Source: Piscirickettsiaceae bacterium (GTDB lineage: Bacteria; Pseudomonadota; Gammaproteobacteria; Thiomicrospirales; Thiomicrospiraceae). From it: a DNA stretch of 6,228 nucleotides. The first letter of the stretch is position 1. The number at the start of each line of letters is the position of its first letter. The stretch spans positions 1 to 6,228 of the forward strand of contig JALUXI010000265.1 of assembly GCA_027019045.1 (NCBI GenBank). Direction: 5' to 3'. Below the pieces are notes generated by a model. That model was given only the letters and a program-made list of their open reading frames with translations, was not told the origin of the DNA and ran no database searches. This document shows, one piece after another, positions 1 through 5,954 of this stretch. Position numbers and translations under genes: made by a program.

Positions 1-813
1 AAACTTTCTCAACGCTCTGATGAAACTTATGAAAATGTCACCGAGATGTGTGAACTCTTAAAAGAGGAAGAGCAGGATGTGGCGGAAGCAAACCAAACCG
101 TTGAGCATCTGCAAAATCTTTCTCAGCAGGTTGTTAAAGCCTCTGATGAGGGCGTGGAAATGGGGCATGGTGCAGCCAAAACGGTAGAGAGTACCGCGGA
201 GAATATTGGTCAGACTGCTCAAAAGGTAGAGTCATTATCCAAAGAGATTGCACAATCTGCTCAAGAGGTCGCCAACTTGGTTCAGGAGTTGAATGCGATT
301 GATGAGGTCTTGGTCAATATTAAAGATATTTCTGAACAGACCAATTTACTGGCCTTGAATGCGGCGATTGAAGCGGCTCGTGCGGGTGAGCATGGACGAG
401 GATTTGCGGTGGTGGCGGATGAAGTGCGTGCACTGGCTTCTAAAACCGATACCACAGTGGATGAAGTCTTTACCATTATTGATGAGGTGAAGAAAAAAGC
501 AACTGCTTCAGGGCAGGAGATGACTTCTGTTTCTAAGGAGGCAGAAGCCATGTCAGATGAAACGGTTGCTGTGCGTGCGAAGCTGGCTGAGATTGTAGAG
601 AATATGCAACAGGTGGTAGATGAAATGGATGTGATTAAAGAGCGTGCTTTGACACAGGATGACGCTTCGGTTGAGGTGAAACAGACCATCAATGAGATTG
701 CAGAGAAAACGACCAATGTCACTGATCGAGCAGGGGTCACTTTGCGCTGCTTTGAAGAGGTGAAAGCTGATGCTCAAGCTCTAGCTCAGCAGATTGCGCG
801 TTTTAAAGCGTAA
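1..813 (+). CDS. methyl-accepting chemotaxis protein, C-terminal part (5' end outside window)
   Basis: This is the cytoplasmic signalling domain of a chemoreceptor, which controls the CheA kinase through CheW and carries adaptation methylation sites. The frame is open from base 1, giving 270 codons before TAA at 811-813; the ATG at 46 is internal and not the start. The diagnostic hairpin tip is at about residues 110-146 of the fragment (bases 328-438), with ISEQTNLLALNAAIEAARAG followed by EHGRGFAVVADEVRALA, the most conserved MCP segment. On both sides lie long Ala/Glu/Gln/Lys-rich heptad helices typical of the antiparallel coiled coil. There is no C-terminal NWETF-like pentapeptide for docking CheR/CheB; the protein ends in QQIARFKA. 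Sensor, membrane and HAMP parts are not in the window, so the ligand cannot be inferred. It is followed by a palindrome and a strong terminator, so it ends its transcription unit. Confidence 0.95.
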   Translation, partial: KLSQRSDETYENVTEMCELLKEEEQDVAEANQTVEHLQNLSQQVVKASDEGVEMGHGAAKTVESTAENIGQTAQKVESLSKEIAQSAQEVANLVQELNAIDEVLVNIKDISEQTNLLALNAAIEAARAGEHGRGFAVVADEVRALASKTDTTVDEVFTIIDEVKKKATASGQEMTSVSKEAEAMSDETVAVRAKLAEIVENMQQVVDEMDVIKERALTQDDASVEVKQTINEIAEKTTNVTDRAGVTLRCFEEVKADAQALAQQIARFKA

Positions 814-920
814 CGACTCAGCTCACCCCTGAAATGCGTCACTTCTGCGTTGGAAAATGGTCATTTACGGAACGAACATTCCGCCTTGAATTGACGCATT
901 TCAGGGGCAAACTGAGCCGT
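813..920. repeat. long imperfect palindrome (element 1)
   Basis: A 108-base imperfect inverted repeat starts at the MCP stop codon. The inner 16 bases CCCCTGAAATGCGTCA (826-841) pair perfectly with TGACGCATTTCAGGGG (892-907). Pairing resumes further out with CTCAG (817-821) against CTGAG (912-916) and ACG (813-815) against CGT (918-920). The 50-base centre carries TCTGCGTTGGAAA (844-856) and TTCCGCCTTGA (879-889), motifs that recur in element 2 upstream of htpX. It encodes no protein. It lacks a terminal T-tract, and a separate terminator follows, so it is not a simple terminator. A dispersed palindromic repeat of REP/MITE type is the likeliest reading, by inference. Confidence 0.75.
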
Positions 921-936
921 GACGGAGTTAAATCAG

Positions 937-969
937 CCCCCGCTGGATTTTTATCTAGCGGGGGTTTTT
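937..969 (+). terminator. intrinsic terminator of the MCP gene
   Basis: A 12-bp stem, CCCCCGCTGGAT (937-948) against ATCTAGCGGGGG (953-964) with one G-T wobble, closes a TTTT loop and is followed by TTTTT (965-969). The GC-rich base and T-tract are classic for Rho-independent termination. It separates the MCP transcript from the gap-arsJ unit. On the opposite strand there is no equally good T-tract, so it should act mainly rightward. Confidence 0.92.
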
Positions 970-1039
970 CATTTAATTGTCATAAAATTTTGCTTGTCCC
1001 TGTCTAAAATATCTGCTTAATCAAATAAACAGAATCGTT

Positions 1040-1055
1040 CAAGCAGAATAGCTTG
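1040..1055. promoter_or_regulatory. small dyad in the gap-arsJ leader (possible operator or hairpin)
   Basis: CAAGC (1040-1044) and GCTTG (1051-1055) form a 5-bp dyad with a 6-base centre, within the 117 bases between the terminator and the GAPDH start. AAGCAG (1041-1046) is also complementary to CTGCTT (1013-1018), so alternative pairings exist. CAGAAT occurs twice, 14 bases apart (1030 and 1044). I found no -35/-10 pair in 970-1086 that I would defend. An ars-type repressor site would be expected somewhere here, but nothing ties this dyad to ArsR. Confidence 0.2.
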
Positions 1056-1086
1056 GTTAAATAGCAAAACAGAGGAAGGATTCAAG

Positions 1087-2118
1087 ATGACAATTCGTGT
1101 AGCCATCAATGGGTTTGGTCGAATGGGGCGTTTGGCATTGCGTCAGGCGTTTGATTGGCCTGAATTGGAGTTTGTGCATATCAATGAGATTGCCACTGAT
1201 GTAATGGGGTCAGCCCATTTGCTCCACTTTGATTCGGCGCATGGGCGTTGGCATCATGAAGTGGAAGTGGATGCAGATGCTTCGGAGATGTTGATCAACG
1301 GGGAGCGCATTTCATATAGTATGAACGCTGAGATTGCGGCAACGGATTGGGCGGCTTTGGGTGTGGATGTGGTGATTGAGGCGACAGGCACATTTCGCAC
1401 AAAAGCCAGTTTGCAGCCATATTTAGATCAAGGTGTGCCACAGGTGATTGTGACCGCACCAATGAAAGAGGGCGTGAAAAATATTGTGATGGGGGTGAAT
1501 GACCAGGTTTTTACGCCGAACCATGACCCAATTATCACTTCTGCGTCTTGCACCACCAACTGTATTGCGCCTGTGATTAAGGTGATGCATGAGCAGATTG
1601 GGATTCGTCACGGTATGATTACGACCATGCATGACCGTACCAATACACAGAAGGTGGTGGATCATGGGCATAAAGATTTGCGTCGTGCGAGAGCTTGCTT
1701 TGAATCCTTGATTCCGACAACAACGGGTTCGGCAAAAGCGATTGGTACCATTTTTCCAGAATTGAATGGTCGATTGAATGGGGTGGCGGTGCGGGTGCCG
1801 TTGATGAATGCCTCTTTGACTGATTTAGTACTAGAAATGGAGCGGAAAACTTCGGTGGAAGAGGTTAATGGGCTATTGCAAGCGGCTTCAGAAGGTGAGT
1901 TAAAGGGCATCTTGGGTTTTGAAGAGCGTCCTTTAGTGTCGGTGGATTTTGAAGGTGAGACGCAGTCAGCGGTGATTGATGCTCCTTCCACCATGGTGGT
2001 GAATGGCACCCAGGTGAAGTTGTTGGCTTGGTATGATAATGAGATTGGCTATATTCAGCGTGCCATGGAGTTGGCGCTAAAAGTCGGCACCATGAATCAG
2101 GTCGGTGCAGCACAGTAG
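1087..2118 (+). CDS. gap: type I glyceraldehyde-3-phosphate dehydrogenase, ArsJ-associated
   Basis: A complete 343-residue NAD(P)-dependent GAPDH, close to the usual family length. The Rossmann loop INGFGRMGR is at residues 7-15, and the catalytic motif SASCTTNC is at 152-159, giving nucleophile Cys155. The general-base histidine is His182 in TTMHDRTNTQ, and the C-terminal WYDNEIGY is at 315-322. The start is the ATG at 1087, preceded by the strong purine-rich site AGAGGAAGGA (1071-1080). The next gene, 22 bases downstream, is arsJ. In known gap-arsJ pairs this enzyme uses arsenate in place of phosphate and makes unstable 1-arseno-3-phosphoglycerate, which ArsJ exports. That role is inferred from context; the sequence alone also fits glycolytic or gluconeogenic activity. 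The substituted HDRTNTQ segment (HAxT-type in common housekeeping GAPDHs) suggests a distinct subgroup. Confidence 0.93.
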   Translation: MTIRVAINGFGRMGRLALRQAFDWPELEFVHINEIATDVMGSAHLLHFDSAHGRWHHEVEVDADASEMLINGERISYSMNAEIAATDWAALGVDVVIEATGTFRTKASLQPYLDQGVPQVIVTAPMKEGVKNIVMGVNDQVFTPNHDPIITSASCTTNCIAPVIKVMHEQIGIRHGMITTMHDRTNTQKVVDHGHKDLRRARACFESLIPTTTGSAKAIGTIFPELNGRLNGVAVRVPLMNASLTDLVLEMERKTSVEEVNGLLQAASEGELKGILGFEERPLVSVDFEGETQSAVIDAPSTMVVNGTQVKLLAWYDNEIGYIQRAMELALKVGTMNQVGAAQ

Positions 2119-2140
2119 ATACAAAATAGAGCAGTTCAAA

Positions 2141-3331
2141 ATGACAACAGTACGCTTTTCCCCCCTTCAACAATATGGTATTGTCACCGCAAACTATTGG
2201 GCGTTTACCTTGACCGATGGTGCTTTACGGATGCTGGTGTTGCTCTATTTTTATCAGTTAGGGTACAGCCCGCTGGCGATTGCGATGCTGTTTCTGTTTT
2301 ATGAAATCTTTGGGATTTTGACCAATCTGTTTGGTGGCTGGCTGGGAGCCAGGCTGGGACTGAATGTGACGATGAATATTGGCTTGAGCATTCAAATCGT
2401 GGCGTTGTTGATGTTGGCGGTTAATCCAGATTGGTTATCGGTGCCCTATGTGATGGCGGCTCAGGCATTATCGGGGATTGCTAAGGATTTAAATAAAATG
2501 AGTGCCAAAAGTGCGATTAAATCTTTGGCCTCTGACGCCTCGGGGCAGCTTTTCCGCTGGATAGCGGTTTTAACGGGTTCTAAAAATGCCCTCAAAGGGG
2601 TGGGGTTCTTTTTAGGGGCGGCACTGCTCAGTTGGGTGGGATTTGCCAATGCGCTTTATTTAATGGCGGGGATGTTGGCGGTTGCTTTGGCGGTGTCTCT
2701 GCTGTTTTTAGATTATCGCTTGGGCAAAGCAAAACAGAAGCCGAAGTTTTCAGAAGTTTTTTCCAAATCCCCTGCTATTAACTGGCTGTCTGCCGCTAGG
2801 TTTTTTCTGTTTGGCGCGAGAGATGTCTGGTTTGTGGTGGCTTTACCCGTTTATTTAGAAGCGGTTTTGGGCTGGTCACATATGCAAGTTGGGGGCTTTT
2901 TAGCGGCATGGGTGATCGGTTATGGCATCATTCAAGCCTCTACCCCGAGTTTAACTAAAGCCGCTGGGATTGCACAGCCTCGCAAAGAGACCGCCATGCG
3001 TTTGGCGGCGATTTTGGCATGGGTGCCTGCTTCGATGGCGGTATTGCTCTCATGGGATCCTGTTTGGGTGGTGCTGATCGGCTTAACCTTGTTTGGGGTG
3101 CTATTCGCTTTAAACTCGGCAGTGCACTCTTATCTGATTGTCGCTTATGCCGATGCAGACGGTACTTCAAAAGATGTTGGTTTCTACTATATGGCAAATG
3201 CTGGCGGCAGATTGATGGGTACCGTACTCTCAGGCTGGATCTATCAAGAGTGGGGCATGGCCATCTGCCTTGGCTTCTCCGCACTCTTTGTTATCCTCGC
3301 TACCGTTTTGGTGGCGAAGATTCCTGAGTAA
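2141..3331 (+). CDS. arsJ: organoarsenical efflux MFS transporter ArsJ
   Basis: A 396-residue, strongly hydrophobic permease of the major facilitator superfamily, with about 11-12 membrane segments and a hydrophilic linker near residues 191-212. I recognise ArsJ from the N-terminal signature YWAFTLTDGALRMLVLL (19-35) and the segment ALSGIAKDLNKMSAKSAIK (109-127), together with its position directly after a GAPDH gene. ArsJ is known to export 1-arseno-3-phosphoglycerate across the inner membrane, which with the GAPDH confers arsenate resistance without arsenate reduction. I chose the ATG at 2141, since ArsJ-like sequence begins right after it. The in-frame GTG at 2105 would overlap the GAPDH stop and add 12 unfamiliar residues. 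The ribosome site is weak (AGAG at 2128-2131), so translational coupling to the GAPDH gene is plausible. No clear terminator follows before the htpX leader. Confidence 0.9.
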   Translation: MTTVRFSPLQQYGIVTANYWAFTLTDGALRMLVLLYFYQLGYSPLAIAMLFLFYEIFGILTNLFGGWLGARLGLNVTMNIGLSIQIVALLMLAVNPDWLSVPYVMAAQALSGIAKDLNKMSAKSAIKSLASDASGQLFRWIAVLTGSKNALKGVGFFLGAALLSWVGFANALYLMAGMLAVALAVSLLFLDYRLGKAKQKPKFSEVFSKSPAINWLSAARFFLFGARDVWFVVALPVYLEAVLGWSHMQVGGFLAAWVIGYGIIQASTPSLTKAAGIAQPRKETAMRLAAILAWVPASMAVLLSWDPVWVVLIGLTLFGVLFALNSAVHSYLIVAYADADGTSKDVGFYYMANAGGRLMGTVLSGWIYQEWGMAICLGFSALFVILATVLVAKIPE

Positions 3332-3397
3332 GGGTGTTGGGATGAATTTATCGTGATAGATCGTCATGCTTTTGCCATTTATTTTGTTAATCCCTTC

Positions 3398-3425
3398 TTG
3401 ATTCTTTATAAAAAATCCTTATATT
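3398..3425 (+). promoter_or_regulatory. candidate promoter for htpX
   Basis: TTGATT (3398-3403) and TATATT (3420-3425) are separated by 16 bases and match the sigma-70 -35 and -10 consensus at 4/6 and 5/6 positions. The same stretch also partly fits a heat-shock sigma-32 layout: CTTGATT (3397-3403), 13 bases, then CCTTATAT (3417-3424). This would suit htpX, a heat-shock/envelope-stress gene in relatives. Transcription would begin near 3431, leaving a leader of roughly 190 bases made almost wholly of element 2. Upstream, 3332-3397 shows nothing else I can name. Confidence 0.4.
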
Positions 3426-3426
3426 A

Positions 3427-3588
3427 GAGAGCATTGAACGAGATGATTTACGGCTAAAAATGGCTAAAATCCTCCCTACTCTGTGTTAGAAATCCTTGGC
3501 AATAGCGCTGCTATTCCCTGCGGTTTCTGCCTTGATTAAGGGGATTTTATCTCATTTTTACCTCGTAACTCACTCATCCAAAGCTCTC
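3427..3588. repeat. long imperfect palindrome (element 2) in the htpX leader
   Basis: The outer arms pair GAGAGC (3427-3432) with GCTCTC (3583-3588). Moving inward, GAG and TGA (3440-3446) pair with TCACTC (3570-3575) and TTACG (3448-3452) with CGTAA (3564-3568). Then TAAAAATG (3455-3462) pairs with CATTTTTA (3553-3560) and TAAAATCC (3465-3472) with GGATTTTA (3542-3549). An inner hairpin uses AGAAA (3488-3492)/TTTCT (3524-3528) and AATAGC (3501-3506)/GCTATT (3510-3515). The centre carries TCTGTGTTAGAAA (3480-3492) and TTCTGCCTTGA (3525-3535), close matches to the two core motifs of element 1. No open frame of note lies within it. It would be transcribed as the 5' leader of htpX if the promoter proposed just upstream is right. 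Confidence 0.75.
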
Positions 3589-3597
3589 TTGGAGAGC
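3583..3597 (+). promoter_or_regulatory. short hairpin before the htpX ribosome binding site
   Basis: GCTCTC (3583-3588) and GAGAGC (3592-3597) form a 6-bp stem with a TTG loop, 13 bases before the ribosome site AAGGAG (3611-3616). The left half is the same GCTCTC that can close element 2 by pairing with GAGAGC at 3427-3432, so the two folds exclude each other. GAGAGCACTGAAC (3592-3604) repeats GAGAGCATTGAAC (3427-3439) with one mismatch. A role in translation control is inference only. Confidence 0.4.
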
Positions 3598-3622
3598 ACT
3601 GAACAAATATAAGGAGTGTTCT

Positions 3623-4525
3623 ATGTTAAAAACAATCGGTTTATTTTTGTTGACCAACATTGCCGTGATTGCGGTGGCATCGATTGCGATGAGTCTTTTT
3701 GGCGTGGGGTCGGTTTTGCAAGCGAATGGGGTGGATTTGAATTATGACAGCCTGTTTATGTTTGCACTGATTTTTGGTTTTGCGGGGTCATTTGTCTCTT
3801 TGGCGATGTCGAAGTTTATGGCCAAGCATATGACGGGGGCGCAGGTGATTACTCAGCCTCGTAATGCAGACGAGCAGTGGTTGGTAGAAACGGTTTATGC
3901 TTTGGCTGATAAAGCGGGGATTGGTCATCCAGAGGTGGCGATTTATGATTCGCCTGCACCCAATGCATTTGCGACGGGAATGAATAAAAATAATGCCATG
4001 GTGGCGGTCTCCACAGGGTTGTTACGGAATATGACCAAAAATGAGATCGCAGCGGTATTGGGGCATGAAGTCTCCCATGTGGCGAATGGGGATATGGTCA
4101 CGATGGCGGTGTTGCAAGGAGTCTTAAATACTTTTGTCATTTTCTTTGCCCGTATTGCAGGTCACTTTGTTGATCGTGTGATTTTGAAAAATGATGAAGG
4201 ACATGGGATTGGCTATTTTGTAGCATCATTCATTTTTGAAATCATTTTTGGGATTCTTGCCAGTATGATTGCCATGTGGTTCTCTCGTCATCGTGAGTTC
4301 CATGCGGATAATGGTGGTGCCTATCTTGCAGGTAAGCAAAATATGATTGCTGCTTTGCGCCGCTTGGGGAGTATGGAGCCTGATGAGTTACCCGAACAGT
4401 TAGCAGCTTTTGGGATCAATGATAAGCCAAGCAAGATAGGTGAGTTATTTGCTTCCCATCCGCCGATTGAAGAGCGAATTGCCAAATTGGAAGCGACGCC
4501 AGAGTCTGAGTTGAAAGTTGCTTAA
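3623..4525 (+). CDS. htpX: membrane zinc metalloprotease HtpX
   Basis: A 300-residue M48-family protease of the inner membrane that degrades damaged or misfolded membrane proteins, overlapping in role with FtsH. Two membrane segments lie at about 5-27 and 44-64. The zinc motif HEVSH is at 148-152 (His148, catalytic Glu149, His152), and the third ligand is Glu225 in SRHREFHADNGGAYLAG. Two further hydrophobic segments fall at about 160-180 and 196-219, as in other HtpX proteins. ASHPPIEERI (277-286) is the usual C-terminal HPP-type motif. The length is close to that of E. coli HtpX. The start has a good ribosome site, AAGGAG at 3611-3616, six bases from the ATG. The gene appears to stand alone, with its own candidate promoter and long structured leader upstream and a perfect hairpin terminator downstream. 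Heat or envelope-stress induction is expected from the family. Confidence 0.96.
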   Translation: MLKTIGLFLLTNIAVIAVASIAMSLFGVGSVLQANGVDLNYDSLFMFALIFGFAGSFVSLAMSKFMAKHMTGAQVITQPRNADEQWLVETVYALADKAGIGHPEVAIYDSPAPNAFATGMNKNNAMVAVSTGLLRNMTKNEIAAVLGHEVSHVANGDMVTMAVLQGVLNTFVIFFARIAGHFVDRVILKNDEGHGIGYFVASFIFEIIFGILASMIAMWFSRHREFHADNGGAYLAGKQNMIAALRRLGSMEPDELPEQLAAFGINDKPSKIGELFASHPPIEERIAKLEATPESELKVA

Positions 4526-4556
4526 AGTCATCTAAACTCACTTTTAATGCTAAGAT

Positions 4557-4587
4557 AAAACCCACTTCTTAAGAAGTGGGTTTTTTT
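4557..4587 (+). terminator. intrinsic terminator after htpX
   Basis: CCCACTTC (4561-4568) and GAAGTGGG (4573-4580) form a perfect 8-bp stem around TTAA, with AAAA before it (4557-4560) and seven T after it (4581-4587). The A-tract could extend the stem and also let it work on the opposite strand. The T-tract ends only three bases before the ribosome site of the next gene, which is unusual. Confidence 0.93.
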
Positions 4588-4590
4588 ATG

Positions 4591-4595
4591 GGAGG
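4591..4595 (+). promoter_or_regulatory. Shine-Dalgarno site that fixes the start at 4601
   Basis: GGAGG lies five bases before the ATG at 4601. An in-frame GTG at 4595 overlaps this site and is therefore not a credible start, so the protein begins MKRFW and not MKMKRFW. Confidence 0.85.
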
Positions 4596-4600
4596 TGAAA

Positions 4601-5065
4601 ATGAAACGGTTTTGGATGGTTGGATTGCTGTGGCTCATTATGATGCCCGTGCAAGCGGCAATGGATTTGCCTTTGGCAACAGATTTACAAGCTTTGGGCA
4701 AGCAGGCCGAGGCTAAACAGATTCCGATTGCGATTCTATTTACTGCAGAAGGATTAAAATCTCGAGAGAAATTATTGGATGAGGCGTTAATTCCTGAATT
4801 AAGAAGTGGTGAGCTGGATGGCAAGGTGCTGTTTGTGGAGATTCAGGCGAATACGGATCGGGTGGTGAAAGATTTTTATGGTGAGCCAACGCCTAGTCGT
4901 GCATTTCGACAGTTGTATAATCTTTACTCTTTGCCGGTGGTGGTATTTGTCAATGGTGAGGGGGATGTATTGACAGAACCCCTGATGTCAGGGGCTTATG
5001 ATTATTATGGCTTTTATTTAAAGCAAAAGATTGAAGCGGCGAGTCAAGCGCTTAAAGCGCAGTAA
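4601..5065 (+). CDS. exported thioredoxin-fold protein lacking the CxxC motif
   Basis: A 154-residue protein with a clear signal peptide: Lys2-Arg3, a hydrophobic core at 4-15, and likely cleavage after VQA at 17-19. It should be periplasmic or membrane-attached. The mature part follows a thioredoxin fold related to SoxW/DsbD-gamma-like proteins. A strand IPIAILFTA (41-49) leads to the active-site helix. A second strand VLFVEI (76-81), the segment DFYGEPTPSRAFRQLYNLYS, the cis-proline turn SLPVVVFVNGEG (110-121) and a C-terminal YGFYLKQKIEAA helix follow. Where relatives have a CxxC redox pair, this one has EGLKS (50-54), and there is no cysteine anywhere in the protein. It therefore cannot do thiol chemistry and may be a binding or structural paralogue. 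Its 3' end overlaps the convergent gene by 14 bases. The family placement is from my reading of the pattern, not a search. Confidence 0.8.
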   Translation: MKRFWMVGLLWLIMMPVQAAMDLPLATDLQALGKQAEAKQIPIAILFTAEGLKSREKLLDEALIPELRSGELDGKVLFVEIQANTDRVVKDFYGEPTPSRAFRQLYNLYSLPVVVFVNGEGDVLTEPLMSGAYDYYGFYLKQKIEAASQALKAQ

Positions 5066-5924
5066 TCGTCTGCTTAAGGACTAAACTATTTTCGGGTAGG
5101 TTTGAGAGGTCGATTCTGCCTGCTGTTTTTTGTAGGGTTTGATGGAGAGTTGATTCACTTTGGGGATAGACCAGCACGAGGAGTTCGTCATTCGGTTGGA
5201 GATAGTGGGTTTCACCGAATGGGGTGTAGCGAGTGGCACCCAAGGCAATGATTATTTGCTTAGGATGACCTGCAGTTTGCAGTAAGTCTTGGAGGTTTTC
5301 TAAAGGCCCATGATCTGTTTGGGTATGAAAGGTTTGAACCATCCACTGAATCAACTGTTGATAAAAGTAGCTATAACCTTCCACTGGGCTGTCAATACCA
5401 TAGGCAATGCAGGTTTGATCTCGATACAGAAAGCTGGCAATGTGATAGTGAGCCAGCGTGGAACCTGGATTAAATTCAGCACAGGCCAGCCACTGCTGAG
5501 AAATGCCTTTGCTACATGGCCCCCAGTTTTTCTTTTCACTGATTTTTTTGGCATTGGGTTTGCGAATCGAGCAGTCATTAAAGGCACTAAAGGCTTTAGG
5601 CGTTAAGGTTTGAATGGCGTGGTACTCATCATAGCCGATTTCAAGCAGTAGGCAGAGTTCGGGTTCTGCTTGTAAGTGGATAGGGTGTTGAAAGTCGGCT
5701 AGGATTTTGTCGTGACAGAGAGGAAAGATACCCAATTGACCTTGATGATGAGGGATATAAATTGGAAAAATCCCTTTAGGGGCATTCGGTGTTTCAGTTT
5801 GAATGTCGGTAAAATCTGCATCCTCTCCCGCTTGTTGCAGGTGTTCGGCAAAATTGCCAGCGATACCGAAAACGGGGAGGGCGTTGAGCTGTTCATCCGT
5901 AAGTGAAAAATGAAGTGAGGTCAT
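5052..5924 (-). CDS. conserved protein, DUF5718-like, with fumarylacetoacetate-hydrolase-like pattern
   Basis: A 290-residue soluble protein without signal peptide or membrane segments. I believe it belongs to the uncharacterised DUF5718 family; that name is from memory. The order of motifs resembles the fumarylacetoacetate hydrolase (FAH) fold. EPELCLLLEIGYDE contains an ExE pair (Glu87, Glu89). FNDCSIRK holds Asn116-Asp117, like the NDxSxRD motif of FAH. A KKNWGPCSKG segment follows, and ALGATRYTPFGE then LQPNDELLVLV echoes the TGTPxGxG and LxPGD turns. ExE plus Asp are the metal ligands in FAH enzymes, so a divalent-metal hydrolase, isomerase or decarboxylase role is possible, with unknown substrate. 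The start is the ATG at 5924-5922 with a weak GGAA upstream. An ATG at 5936 is an alternative. The longest version begins at a TTG inside tadA and is unlikely. It is divergent from tadA, 30 bases apart. Confidence 0.8.
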   Translation of the reverse strand: MTSLHFSLTDEQLNALPVFGIAGNFAEHLQQAGEDADFTDIQTETPNAPKGIFPIYIPHHQGQLGIFPLCHDKILADFQHPIHLQAEPELCLLLEIGYDEYHAIQTLTPKAFSAFNDCSIRKPNAKKISEKKNWGPCSKGISQQWLACAEFNPGSTLAHYHIASFLYRDQTCIAYGIDSPVEGYSYFYQQLIQWMVQTFHTQTDHGPLENLQDLLQTAGHPKQIIIALGATRYTPFGETHYLQPNDELLVLVYPQSESTLHQTLQKTAGRIDLSNLPENSLVLKQTITAL

Positions 5925-5954
5925 ACTGTATTCCATGAGTTTTAAAGGCGTATT

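Noticed and set aside
282..740. Open frame of 152 codons opposite the MCP
   Set aside because: It is a Ser/Thr/Ala-rich shadow of the strongly conserved MCP helix on the other strand, with no recognisable motif.
813..964. Element 1 plus terminator read as a single transposon-like unit
   Set aside because: The terminator hairpin is independent and complete on its own, and no transposase or clear target duplication surrounds the pair.
977..1010. TTGTCA (977-982) and TAAAAT (1005-1010) as a promoter for gap-arsJ
   Set aside because: The 22-base spacing is too long for a sigma-70 promoter, and no better pair was found in the leader.
2105..2140. GTG start giving a 12-residue longer ArsJ that overlaps the GAPDH stop
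   Set aside because: The extra residues look like translated leader, no ribosome site precedes the GTG, and ArsJ-like sequence begins at the ATG at 2141.
3019..3327. Open frame of 102 codons in another frame inside arsJ
   Set aside because: It lies wholly within the conserved permease frame, has no ribosome site, and its Arg/Cys/Gly-rich composition is typical of a shadow frame.
5048..5060. GCGCTT/AAGCGC inverted repeat at the convergent gene ends as a shared terminator
   Set aside because: The usable stem is only about four base pairs with a five-base loop, and no T-tract follows on either strand.
5310..5606. Plus-strand open frame of 98 codons opposite the DUF5718-like gene
   Set aside because: It has no motif or ribosome site, and the minus-strand frame carries the coherent protein.
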